NCBI GenBank assembly: GCA_018333785.1
Contig: JAGXSU010000174.1
Location: 1-62,524, forward strand
Reading direction: 5' to 3'
Length of the DNA: 62,524 bases
Source: Methylomicrobium sp.
GTDB taxonomy: Bacteria; Pseudomonadota; Gammaproteobacteria; Methylococcales; Methylomonadaceae
Shown here: piece by piece, positions 1-9,980 of the stretch
Layout of the letters: each line of letters opens with the position of its first letter
Numbering within the stretch: the first letter of the stretch is position 1
Position numbers and translations under genes: made by a program
The notes under the pieces: generated by a model
The model's input: the letters and a program-made list of their open reading frames with translations, nothing else
What the model was told of the DNA's origin: nothing
Databases searched by the model: none

Positions 1-172
1 GCTCTATGCCAGCATCCATGCTGGCAAAGCCTTTGCCGAACAACCCGTTGCCTCCTTAGGCACTGCCGAAATTAGAAGTGCGAAAGGTATAATCTGTTTG
101 GCTGCCGGGATGACGGCTCTCCCATGCATAATCGCAGTTTGTTTTTGAAGTTATGGGCAAACCCCATTACTT
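1..172. repeat. Degenerate REP-like repeat, partial relative of family B
   Basis: No gene is visible in this stretch. It contains a short palindromic REP-like motif (GCCGGGATGACGGCTC near 104-119). At about 131-168 it has a segment (gcataat...gtttttgaagttatgggcaaac) that resembles the right end of the family B repeat at about 18675-18711. It is probably a decayed copy. The window edge prevents defining its left end. Confidence 0.45.
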
Positions 173-178
173 TGATGA

Positions 179-3100
179 TTAAGCTTTTTTGAGCAAGACA
201 TTTTTTAAGCGCCATTCCTCTTCGGGTTCTATGGCTTTAAGAAAGCTGATTTTACTCTGGGCTCCGGTTGCAACCGGTACGCCGTTCCGGTATAAAATTT
301 TATGACTGGCTAATGCCGGGATGCGTTGACCGGGGGTAATTACGCCGGTCAAATTGAGCGGGTCGGCGGCATTGATAACCACAAGATCATCCTGCTTTGC
401 ATTTCTTCGGATGGCTCTCAACCCTTCAAGGGCTTGCGGTAACGCGAACTGTTCTCCTGAAAAACCCTCTACAAACCGTCCTCCCCGTAATTCGCCGCGT
501 GCTTCCATTCTTCGAAATACATAGAGTAACTCCCGCCATGATGGCATGATCGATTCCATTTCCAGTACTTTTCTGAATACGACGCCATAGCGTCTGAGCA
601 GAATTTTAGCGACATGTTCACAGTGCCCATAGCGCTGATTGTCCTGGGTCAAACCTGGCCTGATGAGAGACCAGCGTCCGGCAGCAGTAAATGGATCGTA
701 AGCCGGGTAACGCTTGCTGCGGCGGTGAAGGATTTTTTGCGTCGTAATGAGGGTACGTAATCCTTGAAAACTGTCTGCCGTGATAAGCCCCCATGCCGCC
801 AATTCCGCCAATCCTTCTTCAACTTGCGCTTTCAGTAAGCCTGTTTCGGCAGCCAAATCCTCAAAAAAACTGGCGCCCGATTGCCTGAGGGCCGTGATGA
901 TTTTTTGTGCCGGACTGGAGAGTGCTGCCAGATCAGGGCTTGATAGCGGTGCATAAGCACGCCAATGATCAAGATGGGGCCGCGCGATAAAACTTATGGG
1001 CGTGCTTTTTCCGGCCGGATTTTTCCGGCGATTCTGGGTTTGAGGTGGCTGTAAACGTAACCAGATGATCTTGCCCATGCTGCATAATTGATCGAGATCG
1101 GATTTCTGATAACTGCGAATGCGTGAAGGTAATATGTCGGCTTCCCAACTGACAGCTGGAAGCCCCAGTCCCTCTAACTGCAACAGAGACTCCTGCAAAG
1201 CTCCGGCACCTTCGCCTTTGTCATCGAAGCGATGCCAATGGAATAAAAAGCGCATGAAGTCAGCTGCGGGAACCGGTTCTATTTCGCTACGCAACTGTTT
1301 TAGCGTGTAGCGATGAATTCTTGCCAATAAACCGCGATCACACCATTCAATACTGTCTGACCCAGGCTGGGTAAACTGGCCTTGTATGGCAAAACCTTCA
1401 ACCTGCAGTGCTTCAAGCGCCGCTTGAACCCTCTTGTTTTCAATACCGATTGATGACGCCAGCGCGCTGGCGGTTACAGGGCCTAAACCTTCCATTCGGC
1501 TGCGTATGATGTCAACGAGACTGTTTTCAGGTGTTTCGACTTTGTCCGGGATGGCGTTTATGGCAGGTTCAAGACGGGCATTGGGAAATACCTGCATCAC
1601 CGTTTGCAAGCGTTCAGCAGCGACCCACAGCTTTATCCCTGAATCCAGGGTCACTAAGGTAGCTCGCTGTGTTTGCTGAAGACTTTTAAACAATACGGGC
1701 CATGATTGATCTTTCCTGTTGATTGTTTCGTGCCCGTTCTGCCCCTCGTTTTCTGTGATAAAAGCCAGCATCACCAACGCGTCATGAAGTTCATCATGTG
1801 AGTTTGCCTGCGGCCAGGCTTCCATTTTTACACGGTCAATGGCTTCCGGACTCAGTCGGCCTAAATCGCCCGCATTTTGAGGATTGATAAAGCGCCGTTG
1901 CTGAACCGCCAGCGTTCGCCGTTCTTCTGCCGGTGCATCATCCAAAAACGCATAAGGACGCGCATTCAATATTTCCAGGGCCAGCGGAGAAGGGGAGGTT
2001 AAATCTTTGGCTAGCACCTGTATGGTTTTGTGTTCGATTCCGGACAACAGGCGAATCAAGCCATCGATATCCATCAGTTCATTCAAACAGTCATAAAGCG
2101 TTTGATTGACTAAGGGGTGATCAGGAATGGCCCGATCTCCTGCAATATTTTCCTGACAGGCCAGTTGATCCGGAAAAATGACGGCAATCAGATCTTCGGC
2201 ATCGTTACGCTGAAAATAGGCGGGCACTTTTTTCCCGGCACGGTTGCGTGGGACAGCCAGGGCCGTATTGGCAACCCACCGCCAGCGAGTCGGAAACATA
2301 GGGGCGGCAAGCAAAGCCTGAATCAAAATAGCTTTGACTGTCGCCGATTTAAGGTAATGCGCCGGTTCCTCCAGGGGAAAACTATGGGTAGGTCCCAAAG
2401 ACAGCACAATAGCATCTTCTCCTGCGGCCGCCTGCAGTTCAAAGTTGAATGTCCGGCAAAAGCGCTTACGCAAAGCCAGTCCCCAGGCCCGGTTGATACG
2501 AGAACCGAAAGGCGAGTGAATGACGAAATGCATATCGCCGGTTTCATCAAAAAAACGTTCGAATACGATCGTTTGCTGGGTAGGGATGATAGAAAGCGCT
2601 GCTTTTGCCGATGCTAAATACTGAACCAATTGGTCAGCAGCGGCAGGATCGAGGTTGATCGAATCAGTCAAATACTGAAGCGCAGGCTGAATGCCTTGCT
2701 CTAGTTTATGATCGATAGTATCACGCAGATCTGACACCGCTTGGGAGAGTTCATCCGTGCGCCCCGGCGCTTCGCCAAACCAAAACGGAATATTGGGCGG
2801 CAAACCGTGCGCATCTTCAACATAAACCCGGCCTTGTTCGACTTTTAAAAGCCGATATGAGTTATTTCCCAGCTGAAAAATATCACCGGGTATGCTTTCA
2901 AAAGCAAAGTCTTCGTTCAACGTGCCTACGAACAAACCCTCCGGTTGCATAATGACGTCATAATCGAATTGGTCCGGGATCGCACCGCCGTTGACGATGG
3001 CCGTCAACCGCGCGCCTTTTCTGGCTCTCAATACGCCGTGAACGGCATCACGGTGCAAATAAGCACCTCGTCGGCCTCTTCGCGTACTGTAACCTTCACT

Positions 3101-4456
3101 GAGCATTTTGACCACTTTTATAAAGGTCTCATAGTCGAGATTGTTATAAGGCCAGGCTTGAGTAAAGGCTTCATAAAGTGCTTTTTCCTGCCATTCCCGG
3201 CAAGCAACTTCCGCCACTATTTGTTGAGCCAAAACATCCAAAGGATGGTCAGGTAGCTTGATTTTGTCCAGTTCGTCATGACTGATAGCGATAAGCATCG
3301 CCGTACATTCGACCAAATCGTCGCGTGATAAAGGAAACAGCTTACCTTTGGGGGTAGCACCCAGGCGGTGACCTGACCGGCCGACTCGCTGTAATAACCC
3401 GGCGATGCTGCGCGGTGAACCGATTTGACAGACCAGATCGACATCGCCAATATCAATGCCCAATTCCAGTGATGCTGTCGCTACCAGCGCTTTGAGACTG
3501 CCCTGCTTCAAACGCTGTTCGGCGTTGAGTCGATGTTCTTTGGCAAGGCTGCCGTGGTGTGCGGTTACATGATCCTCGCCTAATCGCTCGGCCAGGCCGG
3601 CAGCCAGGCGTTCAGCCAATCTTCTGGTATTGACAAAAATCAGTGTGGTACGGTGTTGTTCGATTAAATCAACCAGACGAGTATAAATTTCCTGCCATAC
3701 CTCACTGGCCATGATCGATTCCAAAGGCGATCCGGGGACTTCTATTTGAAGATCGCGCTGACGTTTATGGCCTGTATCAATGATCTGGCAGGGCTTGTTG
3801 CGATTTCCGGTCAAGAACCTCGCCGTGTCTTCAATGGGTTTTTGTGTAGCGGACAGACCGATTCTAACCACGGGCGCTACGGTTAACTGGTCCAAACGCG
3901 CCAACGATAAAGCCAGATGAGCACCCCGTTTGTTACCTGCCAGCGCATGAATTTCATCGACAATGACAGTTTTAACGGTGCTAAGCATTAAGCGCCCGGA
4001 ATCTGACGTGAGCAAAACATAAAGCGATTCAGGCGTGGTAACCAGGATATGCGGCGCGCACCGTTTCATGGCATTGCGTTCTGACGTTGAGGTGTCGCCG
4101 GTGCGTGTTTGCACACGTATGGGTACATCCGGCAGGCCATTTTCCAACAGTGCAAACTGAATGCCTTCCAGAGGCCATTCCAGATTTTTATGAATATCGT
4201 TGGACAGGGCTTTTAAAGGTGAGATATAAAGTATCACCGTTTCGTCGGGTAAAGGTGATGCTATCCCTTGAACAATAAGCTGGTTGATTGCCGCCAAAAA
4301 TGCGGCCAGTGTTTTACCCGAGCCGGTAGGTGCAGCAATCAGCGTAGCATGACCGGCTTGTATAGCTGGCCAAGCCAGCGACTGAACGTCAGAAGGCGCT
4401 GAAAAATGGCTTTTAAACCATTCTGAAACGGCAGGATGAAAATTGTTTAAGCTCAT
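179..4456 (-). CDS. lhr: Lhr-type large ATP-dependent DNA helicase
   Basis: Superfamily 2 DNA helicase of the Lhr (large helicase-related) type, expected to translocate 3'-5' on single-stranded DNA and act in repair. The 1425-residue protein has Walker A APTGSGKT at residues 42-49, a DEIH box at 167-170, the GLSAT motif III near 200 and a QRVGRSGHR motif VI near 360. A long C-terminal half follows the two RecA domains, as in the core-plus-C-terminal-domain plan of Lhr. The length is close to the roughly 1500 residues usual in proteobacteria. It stands alone on the minus strand, with a protease gene divergent from its start. Several antisense open frames inside it are shadows. Confidence 0.93.
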   Translation of the reverse strand: MSLNNFHPAVSEWFKSHFSAPSDVQSLAWPAIQAGHATLIAAPTGSGKTLAAFLAAINQLIVQGIASPLPDETVILYISPLKALSNDIHKNLEWPLEGIQFALLENGLPDVPIRVQTRTGDTSTSERNAMKRCAPHILVTTPESLYVLLTSDSGRLMLSTVKTVIVDEIHALAGNKRGAHLALSLARLDQLTVAPVVRIGLSATQKPIEDTARFLTGNRNKPCQIIDTGHKRQRDLQIEVPGSPLESIMASEVWQEIYTRLVDLIEQHRTTLIFVNTRRLAERLAAGLAERLGEDHVTAHHGSLAKEHRLNAEQRLKQGSLKALVATASLELGIDIGDVDLVCQIGSPRSIAGLLQRVGRSGHRLGATPKGKLFPLSRDDLVECTAMLIAISHDELDKIKLPDHPLDVLAQQIVAEVACREWQEKALYEAFTQAWPYNNLDYETFIKVVKMLSEGYSTRRGRRGAYLHRDAVHGVLRARKGARLTAIVNGGAIPDQFDYDVIMQPEGLFVGTLNEDFAFESIPGDIFQLGNNSYRLLKVEQGRVYVEDAHGLPPNIPFWFGEAPGRTDELSQAVSDLRDTIDHKLEQGIQPALQYLTDSINLDPAAADQLVQYLASAKAALSIIPTQQTIVFERFFDETGDMHFVIHSPFGSRINRAWGLALRKRFCRTFNFELQAAAGEDAIVLSLGPTHSFPLEEPAHYLKSATVKAILIQALLAAPMFPTRWRWVANTALAVPRNRAGKKVPAYFQRNDAEDLIAVIFPDQLACQENIAGDRAIPDHPLVNQTLYDCLNELMDIDGLIRLLSGIEHKTIQVLAKDLTSPSPLALEILNARPYAFLDDAPAEERRTLAVQQRRFINPQNAGDLGRLSPEAIDRVKMEAWPQANSHDELHDALVMLAFITENEGQNGHETINRKDQSWPVLFKSLQQTQRATLVTLDSGIKLWVAAERLQTVMQVFPNARLEPAINAIPDKVETPENSLVDIIRSRMEGLGPVTASALASSIGIENKRVQAALEALQVEGFAIQGQFTQPGSDSIEWCDRGLLARIHRYTLKQLRSEIEPVPAADFMRFLFHWHRFDDKGEGAGALQESLLQLEGLGLPAVSWEADILPSRIRSYQKSDLDQLCSMGKIIWLRLQPPQTQNRRKNPAGKSTPISFIARPHLDHWRAYAPLSSPDLAALSSPAQKIITALRQSGASFFEDLAAETGLLKAQVEEGLAELAAWGLITADSFQGLRTLITTQKILHRRSKRYPAYDPFTAAGRWSLIRPGLTQDNQRYGHCEHVAKILLRRYGVVFRKVLEMESIMPSWRELLYVFRRMEARGELRGGRFVEGFSGEQFALPQALEGLRAIRRNAKQDDLVVINAADPLNLTGVITPGQRIPALASHKILYRNGVPVATGAQSKISFLKAIEPEEEWRLKNVLLKKA

Positions 4457-4609
4457 TTAGCTATTAAACGATGGATACGGTGGTGTATTTATCGTTATCA
4501 TCATATCAGCAAGCTGATTATTGCGAATAGGCTTCTGTTTATAACCTTATGAATCAATGTTTATCATGACCTAAGTCCGAATGACATTGTTTTAATCTGC
4601 TGGAGTTTC

Positions 4610-5380
4610 ATGCGCTTACACATAATAAGAATTTTTGCGGTTTTAATTTTATGGCTGCAATTTGGCCAAACGCAAGCTGATGAAGTGCTGTCAGCGACAA
4701 TAGCCAGAGTTAAACCGAGCATTGTCGTTGTGGGCTCATTTCAGAAAACACGCACGCCTCGCGGCCTTTTTTTAGGCACCGGTTTTGCGGTAGGTGACGG
4801 CACTTTGATTGCTACCAACGCCCATGTTATCTCCAAAGAAAAAGATTTAAGCCACAAAGAAGCTTTAGCAATATTCGTTCGAAGAGACGGTAAAGAGGAA
4901 ATGGCTTTTGCCACTGAATTGAAAGTGGATCCCGTCCATGATATTGCGGTTTTAAAGCTGGCAGGTACCGCCCGTTTAACGCCGATGATACTGGGCGATG
5001 CCGGCCAGGTCAAAGAAGGTCAAGACATTGCCTTTACCGGATTTCCAATCGGCATGGTTTTAGGGCTTTATCCTGTCACCCATCAGGGCATTATTTCCGC
5101 CATTTCACCCACTGTCATTCCCCAGTTAAGCGGAAAGTTATTAAGCTCGGATATGCTGAAACGCTTGCGAGAGCCCTATGACGTATTTCAACTCGATGCC
5201 ACGGCATATCCGGGTAACAGTGGCAGTCCGCTTTATGATCCGCAAACAGGCAGTGTCATTGGCATCATTAATAAAGTTTTTGTTCAGGAAGGAAAGGAGT
5301 CGGCGATTACAAAGCCCAGCGGCATAACCTATGCCATGCCGGTAACCTATTTGAAAAAATTATTAGATAACGTCGATTGA
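4610..5380 (+). CDS. Secreted trypsin-like serine protease
   Basis: A 256-residue periplasmic or secreted protease of the S1/S1C (DegP-like) fold. An N-terminal hydrophobic signal peptide ends near TQA|DEV (residue 23). The triad is readable as His72 (TNAHV), Asp111 (HDIAVL) and Ser204 (GNSGSP). No PDZ domain follows the protease domain, so it is shorter than DegP/DegS and resembles stand-alone trypsin-like peptidases. A GGAG ribosome site sits just upstream of the ATG. It is divergent from lhr and precedes the glycan-initiation genes; the substrate is unknown. Confidence 0.85.
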   Translation: MRLHIIRIFAVLILWLQFGQTQADEVLSATIARVKPSIVVVGSFQKTRTPRGLFLGTGFAVGDGTLIATNAHVISKEKDLSHKEALAIFVRRDGKEEMAFATELKVDPVHDIAVLKLAGTARLTPMILGDAGQVKEGQDIAFTGFPIGMVLGLYPVTHQGIISAISPTVIPQLSGKLLSSDMLKRLREPYDVFQLDATAYPGNSGSPLYDPQTGSVIGIINKVFVQEGKESAITKPSGITYAMPVTYLKKLLDNVD

Positions 5381-5527
5381 AAGCCACTCTTGAGCTATGC
5401 TTTTCAACATGCCTGATCCATAGTTAACCCTTTTGCTTAGCAATGTAAAAATTTAATCGTCATTCAGCTCTTATAAACCGTTTCTTGCTTATATACAGTT
5501 TTTATTTTTAACTTACTTTAACTCCCT

Positions 5528-6916
5528 ATGATAAGGATTTTCCGACACTACATCTCAAGTGCATTCTTGTGGCTGCTCATATTAGAAGCCTTTGTGTTCT
5601 ATTTTTCCATGTATCTAGGCAGCCAGCTCCGTTTTCTCTATGAGGCGAGCTGGTATTCAGAATCTGACATCATTGCTGCAAGTTTTGTTTTTGTCGTTGT
5701 CGTGACCTTGTGCAATATTTCCCTTGGTTTATACCGGCGTAATCTGGGAACCCACGATTACGATTTACTTGCACGGGTCAGCTTCAGTTTTGGCATTGCG
5801 ATCGCGGCTGTCGTTTCCGTTTATTATATTTTCCCAGAATTTCTGATCGCCAGAAGCGTGCTGGGTGCGGCGGTTATTATTGCCTTTTTGGGGATGATGA
5901 TCATCCGCTATTTTTTTTACCGCTATGCCAAAATAGAGCGCATTAAAAAACAGGTTTTAGTCGTTGGCAGCGGAAAAAAAGCGGTTGAATTGGTGACTCT
6001 GAATGACAGCTATATTCATAAAACCTTTAATATCACCGGTTTTCTGGCTCTCCCGGACGAGCAGGTGCTGGTCGATAAATCATTATTGATTAATTCTGAT
6101 ACCTCGTTATGCGAGACCTGTCAGCAGTTGAACATTGATGAAATTGTGTTGGCTATTGATGACAGAAGGCGCAGTATGCCGATCAGCACCTTACTGGATT
6201 GCAAAATGTCCGGCCTGGATATCATCGATTTGGTCACCTTTTATGAACGCGAGCAAGGGCTTATCTCGTTAAATAATGTTTACCCGAGCTGGTTTTTATT
6301 CTCTGACGGATTTGCGGTAAGCGGATTTCGATCACTGACCAAAAGAGTGTTTGATATCATCACGAGTGTTATTTTGCTGGCCGTTTCCTGGCCTGTCATG
6401 TTGCTGACTATCATCGCCATCATGGTGGAAGATGGCATTAAGGCCCCGTTTTTTTATAAACAGGTCAGGGTAGGCGAGAACAACAAGCATTTTAAAGTGA
6501 TTAAATTCAGGAGCATGGTAGTCAATGCCGAAAAGAATGGCGCGCAATGGGCAAAACTGCGTGACAACAGAATTACGAGGGTGGGTGCCTTCATCAGAAA
6601 AGTAAGAATTGACGAATTGCCGCAGATTTTTAACGTATTGAAAGGTGACATGAGTTTTGTCGGGCCCAGACCCGAGCGCCCTGAATTTGTAGACGGATTT
6701 ATTGAACGCATCGATTACTATGCTGAACGGCATCGCGTCAAACCGGGCATCACCGGCTGGGCACAGATTTGTTATCCCTATGGCGCCAGCGAAGAAGATA
6801 CGGTAAGAAAATTGGAATATGACCTTTATTATGTGAAAAACTACAGCATGTTTCTTGATATGAGCATCATTTTGCACACGATCGAAATAGTGTTATGGGG
6901 CAAAGGCGCCAGATAA
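5528..6916 (+). CDS. Initiating sugar-phosphate transferase (undecaprenyl-phosphate, EpsB/WbaP type)
   Basis: Likely transfers the first sugar-1-phosphate of an exopolysaccharide repeat to undecaprenyl phosphate at the inner membrane. The 462-residue protein has about four N-terminal membrane helices, a CoA-binding/Rossmann-like middle segment (VLVVGSGKKAVEL), a further helix near 275-295 and a C-terminal bacterial sugar transferase domain with FKVIKFRSM and SFVGPRPERPEF. This two-part plan is the EPS polyprenyl glycosylphosphotransferase family that often accompanies exosortase loci. galE follows 66 bases downstream on the same strand, consistent with a shared transcript. The sugar specificity cannot be read from sequence. 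Confidence 0.9.
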   Translation: MIRIFRHYISSAFLWLLILEAFVFYFSMYLGSQLRFLYEASWYSESDIIAASFVFVVVVTLCNISLGLYRRNLGTHDYDLLARVSFSFGIAIAAVVSVYYIFPEFLIARSVLGAAVIIAFLGMMIIRYFFYRYAKIERIKKQVLVVGSGKKAVELVTLNDSYIHKTFNITGFLALPDEQVLVDKSLLINSDTSLCETCQQLNIDEIVLAIDDRRRSMPISTLLDCKMSGLDIIDLVTFYEREQGLISLNNVYPSWFLFSDGFAVSGFRSLTKRVFDIITSVILLAVSWPVMLLTIIAIMVEDGIKAPFFYKQVRVGENNKHFKVIKFRSMVVNAEKNGAQWAKLRDNRITRVGAFIRKVRIDELPQIFNVLKGDMSFVGPRPERPEFVDGFIERIDYYAERHRVKPGITGWAQICYPYGASEEDTVRKLEYDLYYVKNYSMFLDMSIILHTIEIVLWGKGAR

Positions 6917-6982
6917 CATCAGTTTGGCAATAGAAAGATCAGTAAAAATAATCTTGTTAACTCAGTTTAAGGTGATTTTGTT

Positions 6983-8032
6983 TTGACGAATAAAACGATT
7001 TTAGTAACAGGTGGCGCGGGGTATATCGGCAGTCACACCTGTGTGGAGTTATTAAATGCCGGTTTTACTATTGTGGTGATTGATAATCTTTCCAACAGTA
7101 AAATCGAAGCGCTAAAGCGCGTCGAGAGAATCACTGAAAAATCGCTCGTATTTTATCAGGCCGATATTAGGGATAAAGACGCGCTTGCTTCGGTTTTTAA
7201 ACAGCATCACATTGATGCGGTCATACATTTTGCCGGACTTAAAGCGGTAGGGGAATCCTGTCAACAGCCCTTAGCGTATTACGATAACAATGTGCATGGC
7301 ACGCTGGTTTTACTGCAGGTTATGGAACAATTCAACGTAACAGACCTGGTTTTCAGCTCTTCGGCTACGGTTTATGGCGATCCTCATACCGTGCCAATCA
7401 AAGAAAACTTTCCTTTATCCGCCACCAATCCTTATGGCAAAACAAAGCTGCATATCGAAGAGATTTTGCGGGATTTATCGAAAGCCGATTCATTCGGGGC
7501 CAAGAAAAGACCCTGGAATATCGCAATCCTGCGTTACTTTAATCCGGTAGGGGCCCATCATAGCGGCTTGATAGGTGAAGACCCTAATGGGATTCCCAAT
7601 AATTTGATGCCTTACATTGCCCAGGTTGCGGTCGGTAAACTCAGCCAGTTGTCGATTTTTGGCAATGACTATCCTACAAAAGACGGTACGGGAGTAAGAG
7701 ACTACATTCATGTGGTTGATTTGGCGAAAGGGCATCTTAAAGCGCTAGAGGCTTTGTTTTCCTGCCATGATGATAGCCGTTCTTGTAAAGCCTATAATTT
7801 GGGGACGGGAAAAGGATACAGCGTGCTGGATATGGTAAATGCATTTTCCCGCGTAACCGGACTGGCCATTAAATACCGGTTTGTTGATCGCCGGGAAGGT
7901 GATGTAGCAGAATGTTATGCCGATCCCTCTCTTTCGGCAGACGAATTGAGCTGGGAAACAGACAAGAACCTCGACGATATGATGCGAGATACCTGGAATT
8001 GGCAAAGTAACAATCCTACTGGTTACGCCTAG
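6983..8032 (+). CDS. galE: UDP-glucose 4-epimerase
   Basis: Interconverts UDP-glucose and UDP-galactose, supplying precursor for the glycan genes around it. The 349-residue short-chain dehydrogenase-type protein has the NAD-binding GGAGYIGSH motif at residues 10-18, the catalytic SSSATVYG stretch at 125-132 and the YxxxK pair Tyr151/Lys155. The start appears to be TTG at 6983, preceded by AAGGTG at a good spacing; no in-frame ATG fits. It lies downstream of the initiating transferase and converges on cysC. Confidence 0.93.
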   Translation: MTNKTILVTGGAGYIGSHTCVELLNAGFTIVVIDNLSNSKIEALKRVERITEKSLVFYQADIRDKDALASVFKQHHIDAVIHFAGLKAVGESCQQPLAYYDNNVHGTLVLLQVMEQFNVTDLVFSSSATVYGDPHTVPIKENFPLSATNPYGKTKLHIEEILRDLSKADSFGAKKRPWNIAILRYFNPVGAHHSGLIGEDPNGIPNNLMPYIAQVAVGKLSQLSIFGNDYPTKDGTGVRDYIHVVDLAKGHLKALEALFSCHDDSRSCKAYNLGTGKGYSVLDMVNAFSRVTGLAIKYRFVDRREGDVAECYADPSLSADELSWETDKNLDDMMRDTWNWQSNNPTGYA

Positions 8033-8074
8033 CCTTTTATTTAACCGGATACAAACAGTGAGCTTTCCGAAGGA

Positions 8075-8089
8075 GCGGGCCATGCCCGC
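8075..8089. terminator. Possible bidirectional hairpin between galE and cysC
   Basis: A perfect 6-bp stem (GCGGGC / GCCCGC) with a CAT loop lies between two convergent genes. No clear T-tract follows on either side, so it could equally be a remnant of a dispersed palindrome rather than an intrinsic terminator. Confidence 0.3.
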
Positions 8090-8140
8090 GCTCGAACCAC
8101 CTCAGGTCACGGGTATGGCTTACTACAACCAAGACCTTAA

Positions 8141-8764
8141 TTATTTGGCCAATAAATTTTGCGAGATTAATCCTCGGCTGAGCAATAGATTGATCACCGA
8201 TTGAACACATTCATCCAATGATTGCTGATGGGTATTCACAATTAACTCCGGCCTATCCGGCTCTTCATAAGGCGAGCCAATGCCTGTAAAGAAAGGGATT
8301 TTGCCTTCACGGGCTTTCTTATATAAGCCTTTGACGTCGCGTTCTTCGCAGGTCTGTAGCGGGCATTGGCAGTAAATTTCAATAAAATCACCATGAGGAA
8401 CCAGCTTTCTGGCCGCACTCCGATCAGACCTGAAGGGCGATATGAAAGCCGTCAGCGTAATAACCCCGGCTTCAATCATTAACTTGGCCAGTTCACCAAT
8501 TCTTCGGATGTTCTCGATCCGGTCTTCATCGTTAAAACCCAGGTCACTGCATAAGCCATGACGGACATTATCGCCATCCAGCACAAAGGTAGAACATTCC
8601 GAACGATGAAGGTAATCCTCTACTGCATGCGCAAGCGTTGACTTTCCGGAGCCTGATAATCCAGTAAACCAAAGAATCACACTTTTGTGGCGATGAAGCC
8701 GTTCTCGGTCGGTACGGGTTACAGTGGCATTATGCCAAACAGTGTTTGAACTTTTTTTAGTCAT
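8141..8764 (-). CDS. cysC: Adenylyl-sulfate kinase
   Basis: Phosphorylates adenosine 5'-phosphosulfate to PAPS, the sulfate donor for sulfotransferases and for assimilation. The 207-residue length is normal for stand-alone APS kinase. Walker A GLSGSGKS is at residues 35-42, followed by DGDNVRHGL and a FISPFRSDR motif. No cysD, cysN or cysH gene is nearby. Instead it lies 22 bases downstream of a DHH phosphoesterase and inside a glycan region that also encodes a sulfotransferase (27.2-28.2 kb), so a role in glycan sulfation is an attractive inference alongside assimilation. Confidence 0.93.
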   Translation of the reverse strand: MTKKSSNTVWHNATVTRTDRERLHRHKSVILWFTGLSGSGKSTLAHAVEDYLHRSECSTFVLDGDNVRHGLCSDLGFNDEDRIENIRRIGELAKLMIEAGVITLTAFISPFRSDRSAARKLVPHGDFIEIYCQCPLQTCEERDVKGLYKKAREGKIPFFTGIGSPYEEPDRPELIVNTHQQSLDECVQSVINLLLSRGLISQNLLAK

Positions 8765-8786
8765 AAAGGGCGGTCGCTGTTAGGTT

Positions 8787-9746
8787 TCAAATAGCGTAAT
8801 AAGATTCAAATTGTTTAATAAATGCTGGCAGGTTATCCTTTTCCAAGTGATTGATGCCTGCCGCCGCTTTACGGCCACCCCCGGTGGGAAAGGCTGAGCA
8901 AATTTCATCGGCACCGTATTTATTGTTCAAAGGCGCTCTCACGCTGACTAAATATCCACCTTTTTCATTAAGGCTGACAATAGCATGAGCTCTATCGGGC
9001 GCCGCATTGGCCAGTTCGTTTGCAAAAACGCCACTGATCCGCCTGGACCACGTCTCATCAGGCAAGTGATACACGGCAATAATCGCGTTGCTGTACTCAG
9101 GCTTCAGTTGTAAGGCTTGATTCATGTCATCTTCAAAGCCATTGATCAACTTCTGATGAATCAAACGGCTATTGGCAATAAACTCGAACGGGGATAAGTA
9201 ACTGACCATTTCTTTGTAAAGCTGGTCAGGCGGCAGATGCAAGTCTTCAATTGAATGTCCGTAACTGTTGTAATTGATGCAAACGCCGAGTTGTTTTAAC
9301 TGACCGGTTTGTTCTGACGATAAATGAGATTCAGCTGCCAGCTTTAAGGCCACAGCATCAAGATTATCTCCAAAAGCGGCTGTAATAGCCCATAAGCGGA
9401 AACGCCCCTGCAAATGCCGATCTACCAATAAGCTGGTACAAATATTGGTATCCGTGTCGATCAGGGTTGTCAGGTTGCTATGGACAGGTATCTCACCAGG
9501 TCGATGATGATCAACGTAGAACACGGATGCGCCCTGTTTGAGCACTGCATTTAAAGCGGCACAGTTTTTCTCAAGTGAAATATCCAGAACGACGATACGG
9601 TCTCCCGGTTCGGCAGTAACCCTTTCGAGTAAAGAAATATCTCTTTTTACCCCGGTAATCAAACTTGAACTGACAGGTTCAGCCAAACGAAGCTGAATGA
9701 GAGCACAAATGCCATCGGCATCGCCGTTAAATACATCGTATTGCAT
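8787..9746 (-). CDS. DHH-family phosphoesterase
   Basis: A 319-residue protein of the DHH/DHHA1 superfamily (NrnA, RecJ and pAp/c-di-AMP phosphodiesterase relatives). The metal-ligand motifs are visible: GDADG at residues 8-12, VDHH at 78-81, and a C-terminal GGGRKAAAG in place of the usual GGGH-type signature. It is immediately upstream of cysC on the same strand (22-base gap), so the two are probably co-transcribed. Because PAPS-using sulfotransferases release pAp, and some DHH enzymes hydrolyse pAp to AMP, a pAp-recycling role is plausible. That function is inferred from context; a nanoRNase or other phosphoesterase role is equally possible on sequence alone. Confidence 0.8.
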   Translation of the reverse strand: MQYDVFNGDADGICALIQLRLAEPVSSSLITGVKRDISLLERVTAEPGDRIVVLDISLEKNCAALNAVLKQGASVFYVDHHRPGEIPVHSNLTTLIDTDTNICTSLLVDRHLQGRFRLWAITAAFGDNLDAVALKLAAESHLSSEQTGQLKQLGVCINYNSYGHSIEDLHLPPDQLYKEMVSYLSPFEFIANSRLIHQKLINGFEDDMNQALQLKPEYSNAIIAVYHLPDETWSRRISGVFANELANAAPDRAHAIVSLNEKGGYLVSVRAPLNNKYGADEICSAFPTGGGRKAAAGINHLEKDNLPAFIKQFESYYAI

Positions 9747-9876
9747 AGCGTTATAAGTTGTAAGAAAGTTGGTAAAGTCTAGCTTGGAACTTATACTTAA
9801 CGAAGAAATTTTGTAAATTAAGCTACATTTTTAGACTGATCCAAAAATCCTTAAGAAAATTCTCAGCATCTGTCAC

Positions 9877-9882
9877 TATAAT
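9877..9882 (+). promoter_or_regulatory. Candidate -10 box upstream of manC
   Basis: TATAAT lies about 100 bases upstream of the manC start in the divergent gap with the DHH gene. No convincing -35 hexamer is seen at 16-18 bases, so this is a weak candidate. Confidence 0.25.
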
Positions 9883-9980
9883 TAGCGGCAAAAACATTCC
9901 TATCTATTTCAATGCAATTCCCAATTGATGGCTCAATTTCTGAAGTTATTCGTAAACACCTATTAATTTAAAGGACACCT

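Noticed and set aside
2117-2617. 166-codon open frame antisense to lhr
   Set aside because: It is opposite a well-supported helicase gene and has low-complexity, motif-free translation.
9747-9980. Sigma-54 (-24/-12) promoter upstream of manC
   Set aside because: A TTGGAACTT stretch near 9783 lacks the GC dinucleotide at the required spacing; likewise no convincing box was found before other glycan genes.
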